From Gammaproteobacteria bacterium UBA4475 (GTDB lineage Bacteria > Pseudomonadota > Gammaproteobacteria > Pseudomonadales > Azotimanducaceae), in contig DGOD01000289.1 in NCBI GenBank assembly GCA_002389265.1, forward strand, positions 1 to 28,205: a DNA stretch of 28,205 nucleotides, given 5' to 3'. Positions 17,060-24,396 of the stretch are shown here, piece by piece (the first letter of the stretch is position 1; each line of letters opens with the position of its first letter). The translations under genes and the position numbers were made by a program. The notes under the pieces were generated by a model. The model had not been told where the DNA came from. It was given only the letters and a program-made list of their open reading frames with translations, and ran no database searches.

Positions 17060-18073
17060 TCAGTGCGAAGACAGATATTCACGTGGCGATACGCCAAGCC
17101 ATCTTTTGAAAGCGCGTGTAAAGTTACTGCAATCAGAAAATCCCAACAAGTAGGCGACCTCATCGACGGACATGTCGGGCTCTGATAGATGTAGTTTCGC
17201 GAGCTCAGTACGAGTTTCGTCCAACAACTGCTGGTAGCTGGTTCCTGCTGCTTTCAGTTTCTTTTGAAATGCGCTCTCGCTCATCGCCAGTGATCTGGCA
17301 ACCTTCTCACGGCTGCAATCACCAGCAGGCAGGAATTCAATCAATTTGGAATAGACCTGCTCTGGCAAATCGAGCTTGCGCATACGCTCCAGCACACTCA
17401 GTGCCAGCTGATCATTCTGCATCGCGATATCAGGGTTTGAACCAAAAAGTTCTACGTCCAGATCTTGTTTGTCGATGAAAACGCGAGAGTCATCGAAACC
17501 AAACTCAACCTTGCAATCAAACCAGTCATGGTACTTTTGGTGAAACTCTTCCGGGGGCGTCCAGGCGAGCTCTATTTTTAGTGGACTGTAGTCCGGTTTG
17601 TAAACCAGCCTGATAAATTTGACCACAAATGCGGCAAAGGCATCTGCGTGGCATCCGACTGTAGCCTTGCTGTAGTCAACCTGGCTGTGATCTGAAAAAC
17701 TAGCATATTCGCGATTGTCTTCAAATTGGGTAGTCTCCAATGTCGAGATAACTGCGAAGAACCTCTCGAAACGATTAAAGAAGTCCCTGAGCGTACTACT
17801 GCAGAGCAGAGCGACCCCCAACGATCGATAAACCGCTGGATTCATGTCCTCGACCACATCCAGACCAATGGTTGGGTTGCCTGTCGCCTCAACGGCGAGA
17901 GCCCAGAAACGATCCACCAGTTCAAATGGTACTCGTTGGTCGCCGCGGGCTGCTGCCTGAAGATCAACGCCCACTTCGTCGAGCATTTTGTCAGTATCAA
18001 GCTGATAATGACGTTTCAGCGCCTCCGTTACGACGACTAGATTGGCATAGAAGCTGGTGGGTGTACTTGTCAT
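17060..18073 (-). CDS. AraC-family transcriptional regulator (arabinose-binding-like N-terminal domain)
   Basis: A 337-residue regulator. The N-terminal region (about 20-200) resembles the arabinose-binding-like domain of the OruR-type AraC regulators, with GNPTIGLDVVEDMNPAVY and PPEEFHQKYHDWFDCKVEF. The C-terminal AraC DNA-binding domain (about 240-337) has two helix-turn-helix units, the second with VDEVAYLLGFSDCSNFTRAF followed by FKRWLGVSPREY. The ATG at 18073 has only a weak purine stretch upstream. It is the third gene of the SDR-transporter-AraC operon, 47 nt after the transporter, and most likely controls that operon and the divergent FAD oxidoreductase at 20167. The ligand is unknown; members of this subgroup often sense small amino-acid-like or fatty-acid-like molecules. 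Confidence 0.92.
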   Translation of the reverse strand: MTSTPTSFYANLVVVTEALKRHYQLDTDKMLDEVGVDLQAAARGDQRVPFELVDRFWALAVEATGNPTIGLDVVEDMNPAVYRSLGVALLCSSTLRDFFNRFERFFAVISTLETTQFEDNREYASFSDHSQVDYSKATVGCHADAFAAFVVKFIRLVYKPDYSPLKIELAWTPPEEFHQKYHDWFDCKVEFGFDDSRVFIDKQDLDVELFGSNPDIAMQNDQLALSVLERMRKLDLPEQVYSKLIEFLPAGDCSREKVARSLAMSESAFQKKLKAAGTSYQQLLDETRTELAKLHLSEPDMSVDEVAYLLGFSDCSNFTRAFKRWLGVSPREYLSSH

Positions 18074-18120
18074 CTTGCGCGTGTCCGACGAACCATATCC
18101 AAAATAGTTTAGGCGATGGT

Positions 18121-19191
18121 TTACAGGCGTGCAATCTTACGTAAATCGGCAACAACGATGCTGGCCAGTATCAGGAGCCCAACATAGCCAATACTTGGAT
18201 AGATGATGTTCAGCAATTGACCAAAAGGCAAGATTGTCGCGCCGAGGAACGCCGTTGTTGCCAGCGCCAGGACTAGAGCGCTGTATCGTGATGTGCCTTC
18301 TTCAGAAAATCGTGCACAAATCGTCCAAAGCAGAGGTGTAATGGTTGTGTAAATGCCCAGAAAGATGACACCCGCAAAAATAGAACCATAAACCGGCATA
18401 ACCGCATCAGCCAGCGCGAGAATGGGTACCTCTGTGGCATATACGGTTTCTATACTCGCTAAAAGTGCTGTAATCACAATGGCCATAGCTCCGATGATCA
18501 GTAGCGGTCCAAGAATCGCGACGGCGGTAATCACATTATCATTCTTTACCGTACTACCGACTTTAGGCAACAGGCTGGCAACACCCGGCAAGACCATTCC
18601 AACGTATATAAAACCGGCAAGTGCCCAGTGGGGCGTTGCTTTAAGCACATCAAGTTCATGCACCTGGCTTGCACCGTGTTCTAGTCCGTCGAAGTTTGAG
18701 CCGACGGAGAGACTGGCTATGACAATAGTCAGGACGATTAGCATTGGTCCAATGATAGCCATCACTTCCAGAATGCGGCGTAATCCAAGCATCAATGTCA
18801 CCATGACCAAAAGTGCCATCAATCCTGCGCCTGCATAATGTGGCACTTCGTATGCCTGATCCAATGTTGCAGCCGCACCAGCGAGCATCACGGCTGTAAC
18901 TGCAACAATCATGATCATGGTATACCATGTCAGGAACACGCCGAGTATCGGTCCGCAGAAATGGCGAAAAGCTTCCTCGTTGGTCACAATCGCATGGCGC
19001 CTGCCTGCCAGTATCAGCGATCTGGCTGTGTACATAAGTAAAAGCAATGTGACAACAATAATGGCATAGGCCTTCCAACCGAATACCACAAAGAACTGCA
19101 TGGCCTCTTGACCGGTCGCGAAACCAGAGCCAATCAGCAACGCCATGTAGGCACCAGATAGCTTTAGTACGTCTGGCCAGTTGCTCGTCAC
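18121..19191 (-). CDS. YkvI-family membrane protein (APC-superfamily transporter-like)
   Basis: A 356-residue, very hydrophobic protein with about ten likely membrane-spanning segments. The N-terminal LSGAYMALLIGSGFATGQE (10-28) is a discontinuous-helix motif typical of the LeuT/APC fold and matches the YkvI family, whose substrates are not established. The predicted GTG start (19189-19191) overlaps the SDR stop by 4 nt (GTGA), a sign of translational coupling. It lies in the inner membrane and probably imports or exports the small molecule handled by the neighbouring SDR and FAD oxidoreductase. An amino-acid-like substrate is possible given the DAO-type enzyme nearby, but this is inference. 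Confidence 0.82.
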   Translation of the reverse strand: MTSNWPDVLKLSGAYMALLIGSGFATGQEAMQFFVVFGWKAYAIIVVTLLLLMYTARSLILAGRRHAIVTNEEAFRHFCGPILGVFLTWYTMIMIVAVTAVMLAGAAATLDQAYEVPHYAGAGLMALLVMVTLMLGLRRILEVMAIIGPMLIVLTIVIASLSVGSNFDGLEHGASQVHELDVLKATPHWALAGFIYVGMVLPGVASLLPKVGSTVKNDNVITAVAILGPLLIIGAMAIVITALLASIETVYATEVPILALADAVMPVYGSIFAGVIFLGIYTTITPLLWTICARFSEEGTSRYSALVLALATTAFLGATILPFGQLLNIIYPSIGYVGLLILASIVVADLRKIARL

Positions 19192-19976
19192 CCCTGAACC
19201 AGACCGCCGTCGACGATCAGGTGCCCCCCGTTGACAAAAGCTGAGTGATCAGAACAAAGCATAGTGACGGCTCCGGCAATATCCTCTGGCGTACCAACTC
19301 TGGCTTGGGACGTTCTTTCAAGGAACCATTGCCGAAGATCATGGGGAATCCCACCTGCCTGAACACCGCCATCGGAATCCGGGTCAATCAAGGTTGTTTC
19401 GATCAAACCCGGGCAAACAGCAACGCAACGAATTCCCTCAGCGCCGTGGTTAACCGCGACCTGTCTGGTCAGACCGATAACTCCGTGTTTAGCCGCTGTG
19501 TATTCGATGCTTGAATCTGGAAGTGCGCGGATACCCAGCACGGACGAATTGTTCACGATAACCCCGCCACCGGACTGAACCATCGCCGGAAGCTGATATT
19601 TGACGCAATAAAAGACCCCGGAGAGATTGACGTTTATCACACGTTGCCAGTCTTCGTCTTCTATATTTGATATCGGCCGAAAGTAACTGCCAATGCCTGC
19701 ATTATTGAAAGCAAAGTCCAAGCGTCCGAACGTGGCTAGCGTTTCTTCAATCATGCATCTGCACTTCTGACTCCTACTGACGTCACAGACAATATGTTGC
19801 GCGTCGCCACCTGAGTCTCTGATACTTGCGGCAGAATCAGCAACTTCCGGTTGAAGATCGACAAGCACAACGCTGGCACCTGCATCTGAAAAGGCTTTGG
19901 CAGCCGCAAACCCAATGCCTTGAGAAGCGCCAGTTACCAGGGCGACTTTTCCGCTGAAATCGATCATGACTGCCAT
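19188..19976 (-). CDS. Short-chain dehydrogenase/reductase (classical SDR), copy 2
   Basis: A 262-residue classical SDR. Cofactor motif TGASQGIG (15-22), NNAG (91-94), catalytic Ser in NNSS (about 144), and Tyr159 and Lys163 in YTAAK. Asp40 in VLVDLQ suggests NAD(H). The C-terminus ends with the DGG motif. The start at 19976 (MAVMIDFSGK) has no strong ribosome site; the in-frame ATG three codons later is nearly as good. It is a paralogue of the SDR at 6098-6862, with a distinctive insert (DPDSDGGVQAGGIPHDLR, about 197-214) in the substrate-binding loop that implies a different substrate. It is the first gene of the operon with the YkvI transporter and AraC regulator. Confidence 0.92.
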   Translation of the reverse strand: MAVMIDFSGKVALVTGASQGIGFAAAKAFSDAGASVVLVDLQPEVADSAASIRDSGGDAQHIVCDVSRSQKCRCMIEETLATFGRLDFAFNNAGIGSYFRPISNIEDEDWQRVINVNLSGVFYCVKYQLPAMVQSGGGVIVNNSSVLGIRALPDSSIEYTAAKHGVIGLTRQVAVNHGAEGIRCVAVCPGLIETTLIDPDSDGGVQAGGIPHDLRQWFLERTSQARVGTPEDIAGAVTMLCSDHSAFVNGGHLIVDGGLVQG

Positions 19977-20020
19977 TGCTATGACTCGAATAGACTGTTT
20001 TTTGATGTTCTCATATGTAT

Positions 20021-20083
20021 GACAAGGCTGACTTGTCTTTTTAGGTTAGAATCCTTGCTTTTAGCGTATGCGGAAATACCGCA
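20021..20083. promoter_or_regulatory. Two short inverted repeats in the divergent SDR2 / FAD-oxidoreductase intergenic region
   Basis: GACAAG (20021-20026) / CTTGTC (20032-20037) around 5 nt, and TGCGG (20069-20073) / CCGCA (20079-20083) around AAATA. Both are in the 190-nt region between the divergent genes at 19976 and 20167. They are candidate operators for a regulator of both genes. The first is followed by five T residues and could also be a weak terminator. Short arms make chance possible. Confidence 0.35.
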
Positions 20084-20166
20084 AAAGACCAAACCGACAC
20101 TCGGAATACAAGGAAGTTTGTTGAAGTTTAAAATAGGATTGAATGGTTAACAGGAGAAAATCAATA

Positions 20167-21498
20167 GTGTTCCAGTTTCATGAGAATTCACCATTGAGCT
20201 TTCAGGATCCTTTGCCTGAATCTGCAGACGTTGTCATTATTGGTGGGGGTGTTATCGGCATCTGTACTGCACTAAATCTGGTCAAGCGTGGCCACAGTGT
20301 TGTTGTGTGTGAAAAAGGACGCGTAGCTGGGGAACAATCCTCTCGCAACTGGGGCTGGGTCCGTTCAACCGGCAGAGATGCGGATGAGGTACCCATTGCC
20401 ATGGATGCCACCAATATCTGGGAACAGTTTGGCAGCCAGTTAGGAGAAGGAATTGGTTTCAAGCGGGCGGGCGTTTCAGCGTTTGCGAAGTCCGAAAAAG
20501 AGATCGCAGAATTCGAATGGTGGATTGAAAATGTGGCCAAAAAATACAATCTTGACACGAGATTACTCTCCAGGCGGGAAGCCAATGACATGGCCGGTAC
20601 ACCATCCGGCAATTGGCTCGGCGGGATGTATACCGCCAGCGATGGCCGCGCTGAACCTTTTACGGCAGTTCCTACGATTGCAAAGGCACTACAATCGACC
20701 GGTGGTGTCATCCGAGAATCCTGCGCAGTTCGGATCATAGAAACGAAAGCGGGTAAAGTCAGCTCAGTCGTGACTGAGCATGGGGAAATCAAAACCAGCA
20801 GGGTGCTTTGTTCAGCTGGTGCCTGGTCCACACTTTTCTTGTCTAACCTTGGCATTGATTTACCACAGCTAGCGGTAAAGGGCACAGTCGCGCGGACCGC
20901 ACCAGTGGACAACTTTTTCGAAGGTGCTGGTGTTTTCGACGACATCTGTATTCGTCGCCGGCAAGATGGTGGTTACACCATTGCGACAGGGTTCTGTCAG
21001 CACTACATCGGTGCTAATAGTTTCCGTTACCTGTTCAAATTTGTCCCATCAATGGGCAGTGCCAGCGAATTGATCCCGTTACCTGGTCGCGATCCAACTC
21101 AGCAAGCATTCTTCAGGAGGCACTGGGGTGCCGATGATGTATCCCCGTTTGAGGAACTCAGGGTTAACAATCCACCGTCATCTGGACTCGCGTTGAATGG
21201 GTTCAGGCGTCGGCTCGCAAAAAACGTTCCGCAATTAGCCGATGTTGAATTAACAGAAACGTGGGCTGGAGCGATCGACGCGACCCCAGATGTCGTGCCA
21301 GTAATGGATTCCGTGGACAGCTGCCCAGGATTGTTCCTGGCAACAGGCTTCAGTGGCCATGGTTTTGGCATTGGACCTGGTGCGGGCAAAGTTATGGCAG
21401 ACCTGATTGACGGTCAAGATTCAGGCTACGACCTCAGCCGTTTTCGATTCGCAAGATTCTCGGATGGTTCAAAAATGCGACCCGGCCCGGCGATCTAA
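20167..21498 (+). CDS. FAD-dependent oxidoreductase, DAO family (glycine/D-amino-acid oxidase-like)
   Basis: The product is 443 residues from GTG 20167, chosen because AGGAGA (20152-20157) lies 9 nt upstream; an ATG at 20143 would place that ribosome site inside the gene. VVIIGGGVIGICTALNL (22-38) is the FAD-binding Rossmann motif, with the ribose-binding acidic residue Glu49 in VVCEKGR. SSRNWGWVRSTGRD (58-71) and the C-terminal FSGHGFGIGPGAGK are typical of the DAO family, which oxidises C-N bonds of amino acids or N-alkyl amines. No signal peptide is seen, so it is cytoplasmic. It is divergent from the SDR-YkvI-AraC operon, so a pathway of import then oxidative deamination is plausible. It ends with its stop overlapping the stop of the convergent EthD gene. 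Confidence 0.9.
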   Translation: MFQFHENSPLSFQDPLPESADVVIIGGGVIGICTALNLVKRGHSVVVCEKGRVAGEQSSRNWGWVRSTGRDADEVPIAMDATNIWEQFGSQLGEGIGFKRAGVSAFAKSEKEIAEFEWWIENVAKKYNLDTRLLSRREANDMAGTPSGNWLGGMYTASDGRAEPFTAVPTIAKALQSTGGVIRESCAVRIIETKAGKVSSVVTEHGEIKTSRVLCSAGAWSTLFLSNLGIDLPQLAVKGTVARTAPVDNFFEGAGVFDDICIRRRQDGGYTIATGFCQHYIGANSFRYLFKFVPSMGSASELIPLPGRDPTQQAFFRRHWGADDVSPFEELRVNNPPSSGLALNGFRRRLAKNVPQLADVELTETWAGAIDATPDVVPVMDSVDSCPGLFLATGFSGHGFGIGPGAGKVMADLIDGQDSGYDLSRFRFARFSDGSKMRPGPAI

Positions 21499-22346
21499 TA
21501 AACCGCAGAGAAAAACTCCGGCATTGGTTTGTCGCCTTTGGCTGGTCTCGTAATCACCTGATCGTCCAGAACGTAGTGTTCCGTCGCAAAAAAGACACTG
21601 CCACGTTCCTTGTCGGAAAAGAGATCTATATCGTCCATTGTCATGCTCATGACTTCTGCAGATTCTTCTTCCGCAAATTTCTTGGGTGCCTGATTCAGCT
21701 CAACCCAGCCCTCAGCATGGCCGATGATTGTCGGGTCAATTTCGTAACCTCTCTTGACTGCAAGTTCATCAATAAAGGTTGAATCGATTGTGTGCGCCTG
21801 AATATATTTTCGCTGCTGTGAATAGCGTATGTGCTGGCGTGACTCAGCCCCATGGCAAGCGTTCCAGTGCAGTTGCGCCTGTTGGCGTGTCAGATGCGGG
21901 AAGATGCGGACATGGTAATAGATCTTGAGAAAGCTGCTGTCTTCCGTGGCTCTGATTTCATTGCCGTCAGCTGGAAAAAACTGCATCAAATCTGTCGACA
22001 TGTGCACGTTAGAGCGCGAGACGTCAATCCAGTTGTCCTCGCTACTATAGGCCGCCTGCATCAATTGTTGCACTTCAGGATCCGCGGCACCCAGCCTGAG
22101 ATCCTGAATGTCGTTAAAAATCCAATGATCAACAAAATCGAAAGCAACAGACCCGGTCTGATAGTTATGCATCCCGGCGATAGTCATGGGATGGTCCGGC
22201 AGCACTTCACATTTCAGATATTGTCGAACACCGATCTTCGGCAGGTAGGTTTTGCATAACGCTGCATGCTCTCCGAGCCAATAGTCACGGAAGTCATTTT
22301 GAGCAACGTTATCTTTCTTTCGAATAAAAAAGCTGATCTTAAACAA
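21495..22346 (-). CDS. Tandem EthD-domain protein, copy 2
   Basis: A 283-residue paralogue of the EthD protein at 5228. MFKISFFIRKKDNVAQNDF lines up with the start of copy 1, and motifs are conserved: FRDYWLGEHAAL (19-30), IGVRQYLKCE, LKIYYHVRIF and QLHWNACHGAESRQ in the second domain. The start is predicted as TTG (22344-22346). An in-frame stop lies 30 nt upstream with no ATG or GTG between, so TTG is the only usual start available; the ribosome site is weak. The stop codon (21495-21497) overlaps the stop of the convergent oxidoreductase. This is probably a small cytoplasmic enzyme or binding protein with two ferredoxin-like folds in one chain; its reaction is unknown. Confidence 0.82.
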   Translation of the reverse strand: MFKISFFIRKKDNVAQNDFRDYWLGEHAALCKTYLPKIGVRQYLKCEVLPDHPMTIAGMHNYQTGSVAFDFVDHWIFNDIQDLRLGAADPEVQQLMQAAYSSEDNWIDVSRSNVHMSTDLMQFFPADGNEIRATEDSSFLKIYYHVRIFPHLTRQQAQLHWNACHGAESRQHIRYSQQRKYIQAHTIDSTFIDELAVKRGYEIDPTIIGHAEGWVELNQAPKKFAEEESAEVMSMTMDDIDLFSDKERGSVFFATEHYVLDDQVITRPAKGDKPMPEFFSAVY

Positions 22347-22606
22347 AACTGTTAGCCCAGGACGATTTCCTTACATTATTGCATCGGTGTGCAGGTGAAA
22401 ACATGTCATTTCGCACGCCGACGCTGTCAATAGGGACACAATAGAAGAAAAAAGAAGTTCCCAACCTGGAGTGGTCATAATCGATAAAGAGGCAGTCTTC
22501 AGCGGTATCTCGCCCTTGCAGCTGTGGATGTTCTCGTGAAAGTACGGCATTTTGTTCTTTCTGGGACCGACCTACGCAGGTAATCCCTACGGAACTGGGG
22601 GAACTC

Positions 22607-23968
22607 TTGTCGACGCTGATCGCAGACCTGATTGCAATCGCAAGCGCGAAAAATGTCATCACCGGTGATGCGCTTCTTGAACGCCCGACTTCATATTGGG
22701 ATTCGTCCCCAACACGGGCGATTGCGGTGGTCAAACCGGCAACCACAGAACAAGTGAGCGCCATTTTGGCACTTTGCAACCGAAGAAAGCAGACTGTCGT
22801 CGTGCAGGGTGGTCTAACTGGGGTTGTACAAGGGGCAAACTCAAGTGTTGAAGATGTAGTCATCTCCCTTACGCGCCTTGACAAGATTCTCGAGGTCAAC
22901 GAAGTAGACGGCGTCGCTCAGGTTGAGTCAGGTGTCGTATTGCAGAGCTTGCAGAACGAGCTTACCGATCGGGGATTGTTGTTCCCTTTGGACCTCGGTG
23001 CAAGGGGCAGTTGTACCATTGGCGGCAACGTCGCGACTAATGCTGGTGGTATCAACGTTCTACGATACGGCATGATGCGAAATCTTGTGTTAGGCCTTGA
23101 GGTAGTGTTAATGGACGGTACGGTCGTCTCCTCCATGTATCCAATGTTAAAGAACAACACTGGATATGACCTCAAACAACTCTTTATTGGCAGTGAAGGC
23201 ACTCTTGGCGTTGTCACTAAAGTGCTTCTTCGCCTGTTTCCGCTACCCGTCAGCAGACAGTCTGCAATGATTGCGGCAGACTCTTTTGAATCTGTTGTTG
23301 GTCTGCTACAACAAGTAAAAGCGAAGCTTGCCGGGACCTTGAGTGCGTTCGAAGTCATGTGGAACAACTACTACGTTGGCGTAACAGGTGAAGGTCAGCA
23401 TCGACCGCCGCTTGGTCGCCATTACCCCTATTACGTCATGATTGAGTCTGAAGGTTTCGAACCGGAATCGGATAAAATCCGTTTTCAAAATCTGCTCGAA
23501 ACTGCTTTTGAAGCAGGACAGATTGTTGATGCTGTGGTCGCCAATTCCGAGCGGGAAAGAGAGGAACTTTGGCTGGTTCGTGAAGAGTTCGACCCGATTT
23601 TACCTGCGTATCTGTACGACATAAGCCTACCGATCCAGAAGATGACGGCTTACACAGATGAACTGGAGCAACGACTAACGACAGAACTCAATGGAACCAA
23701 CAGCGTGGTTTTTGGCCATATCGCCGACGGAAATCTACATATCTTCGTCGGTCCTTACCAGAATGAAAACCATCACGCTAATGTTGATTCAATCGTCTAC
23801 GGTAGCCTACAGAAGTATGGGGGCTCTGTATCCGCTGAACATGGAATCGGCCTCGGAAAGAAAGCATGGCTCAGCATCAATCGGTCTGACGTCGAACTGG
23901 GGATGATGCGCGGAATTAAGTCTATTGTTGACCCGGATGGTTTGCTGAATCCGGGCAAGGTCATATAG
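22607..23968 (+). CDS. FAD-linked 2-hydroxyacid dehydrogenase/oxidase (GlcD / D-lactate dehydrogenase type)
   Basis: A 453-residue VAO-family flavoprotein. FAD-binding segments are VVVQGGLTGVVQGA (64-77), CTIGGNVATNAGG (136-148) and GSEGTLGVVT (195-204). The C-terminal domain has GHIADGNLHI (370-379) and SAEHGIGLGKK (409-419), with the His, Asp, Asn and Glu residues that bind metal and 2-hydroxyacid in D-2-hydroxyglutarate and D-lactate dehydrogenases. Expected reaction: D-2-hydroxyacid to 2-oxoacid, electrons passed to the respiratory chain. The start is a TTG with GGGGG 5 nt upstream; no ATG is near. It is the first gene of an operon with the GYD protein 8 nt downstream. The exact hydroxyacid is not evident. 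Confidence 0.9.
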   Translation: MSTLIADLIAIASAKNVITGDALLERPTSYWDSSPTRAIAVVKPATTEQVSAILALCNRRKQTVVVQGGLTGVVQGANSSVEDVVISLTRLDKILEVNEVDGVAQVESGVVLQSLQNELTDRGLLFPLDLGARGSCTIGGNVATNAGGINVLRYGMMRNLVLGLEVVLMDGTVVSSMYPMLKNNTGYDLKQLFIGSEGTLGVVTKVLLRLFPLPVSRQSAMIAADSFESVVGLLQQVKAKLAGTLSAFEVMWNNYYVGVTGEGQHRPPLGRHYPYYVMIESEGFEPESDKIRFQNLLETAFEAGQIVDAVVANSEREREELWLVREEFDPILPAYLYDISLPIQKMTAYTDELEQRLTTELNGTNSVVFGHIADGNLHIFVGPYQNENHHANVDSIVYGSLQKYGGSVSAEHGIGLGKKAWLSINRSDVELGMMRGIKSIVDPDGLLNPGKVI

Positions 23969-23976
23969 GAGGAGTG

Positions 23977-24396
23977 GTGAAGGTCATAAAGACACTGATT
24001 GTATTGGTATTTTTGGTTTCTCCTGTTTACGCAGAAGAACAAAGACGTACGTTTCTCTTTATCGGGGAACCGAGTGCCGCAGCCTGGAAAATACTAATGG
24101 AGAATCCGGTTGATCGCCGTGAAGTGGTCGTGAAAGCTTTTAATGCACTGGGTGGCGAGATGCTGAGTTACTATTTTGGACTTGGGGACGGCAGAAATTA
24201 CATTGTTGTGACATTGCCCGATGACAATGAAATCGTACAGGCGATTTATCTGATGCGGATGCCGACTGGATTGCTCAAATCCTATGAGATTACTGAATTG
24301 ATGGATAGTGCTCAGATGGTTGAGGCGATGAAGAAAAGCAATGAATTTACCGAACTTGAAAAAAGCATGAGTCTGGAAGGTGATGACAATGAATAG
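23977..24396 (+). CDS. Exported GYD-domain protein
   Basis: The product is 139 residues from GTG 23977 (AGGAGG at 23967-23972; GTG 23974 is an alternative). The N-terminus MKVIKTLIVLVFLVSPVYA is a clear Sec signal peptide (cleavage after residue 19). Residues 50-125 match the GYD domain, a small dimeric alpha-beta barrel: KAFNALGGEMLSYYFGLGDG, then YIVVTLPDDNEIVQAI. GYD proteins are mostly cytoplasmic and uncharacterised, so export is unusual. The 3' end overlaps the amidohydrolase start by 8 nt, pointing to co-translation of two exported proteins. Function unknown; it may act with the amidohydrolase on a periplasmic substrate. Confidence 0.72.
   Translation: MKVIKTLIVLVFLVSPVYAEEQRRTFLFIGEPSAAAWKILMENPVDRREVVVKAFNALGGEMLSYYFGLGDGRNYIVVTLPDDNEIVQAIYLMRMPTGLLKSYEITELMDSAQMVEAMKKSNEFTELEKSMSLEGDDNE

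Noticed and set aside
17529..17543. TGGTACTTTTGGTGA, close to the LuxR half-site
   Set aside because: It lacks one G, lies inside the AraC coding sequence and has no promoter context; probably chance.
20035..20048. GTCTTTTTAGGTTA, 10 of 14 matches to the half-site, upstream of the DAO gene
   Set aside because: It is too degenerate, and no ATA-core hexamer follows at 20 nt.
22339..22899. 186-codon minus-strand ORF spanning the EthD2/FAD-dehydrogenase gap
   Set aside because: It runs antisense through the conserved FAD-binding part of the dehydrogenase and shows no recognisable domain; the 260-nt gap itself holds only a presumed divergent promoter region.
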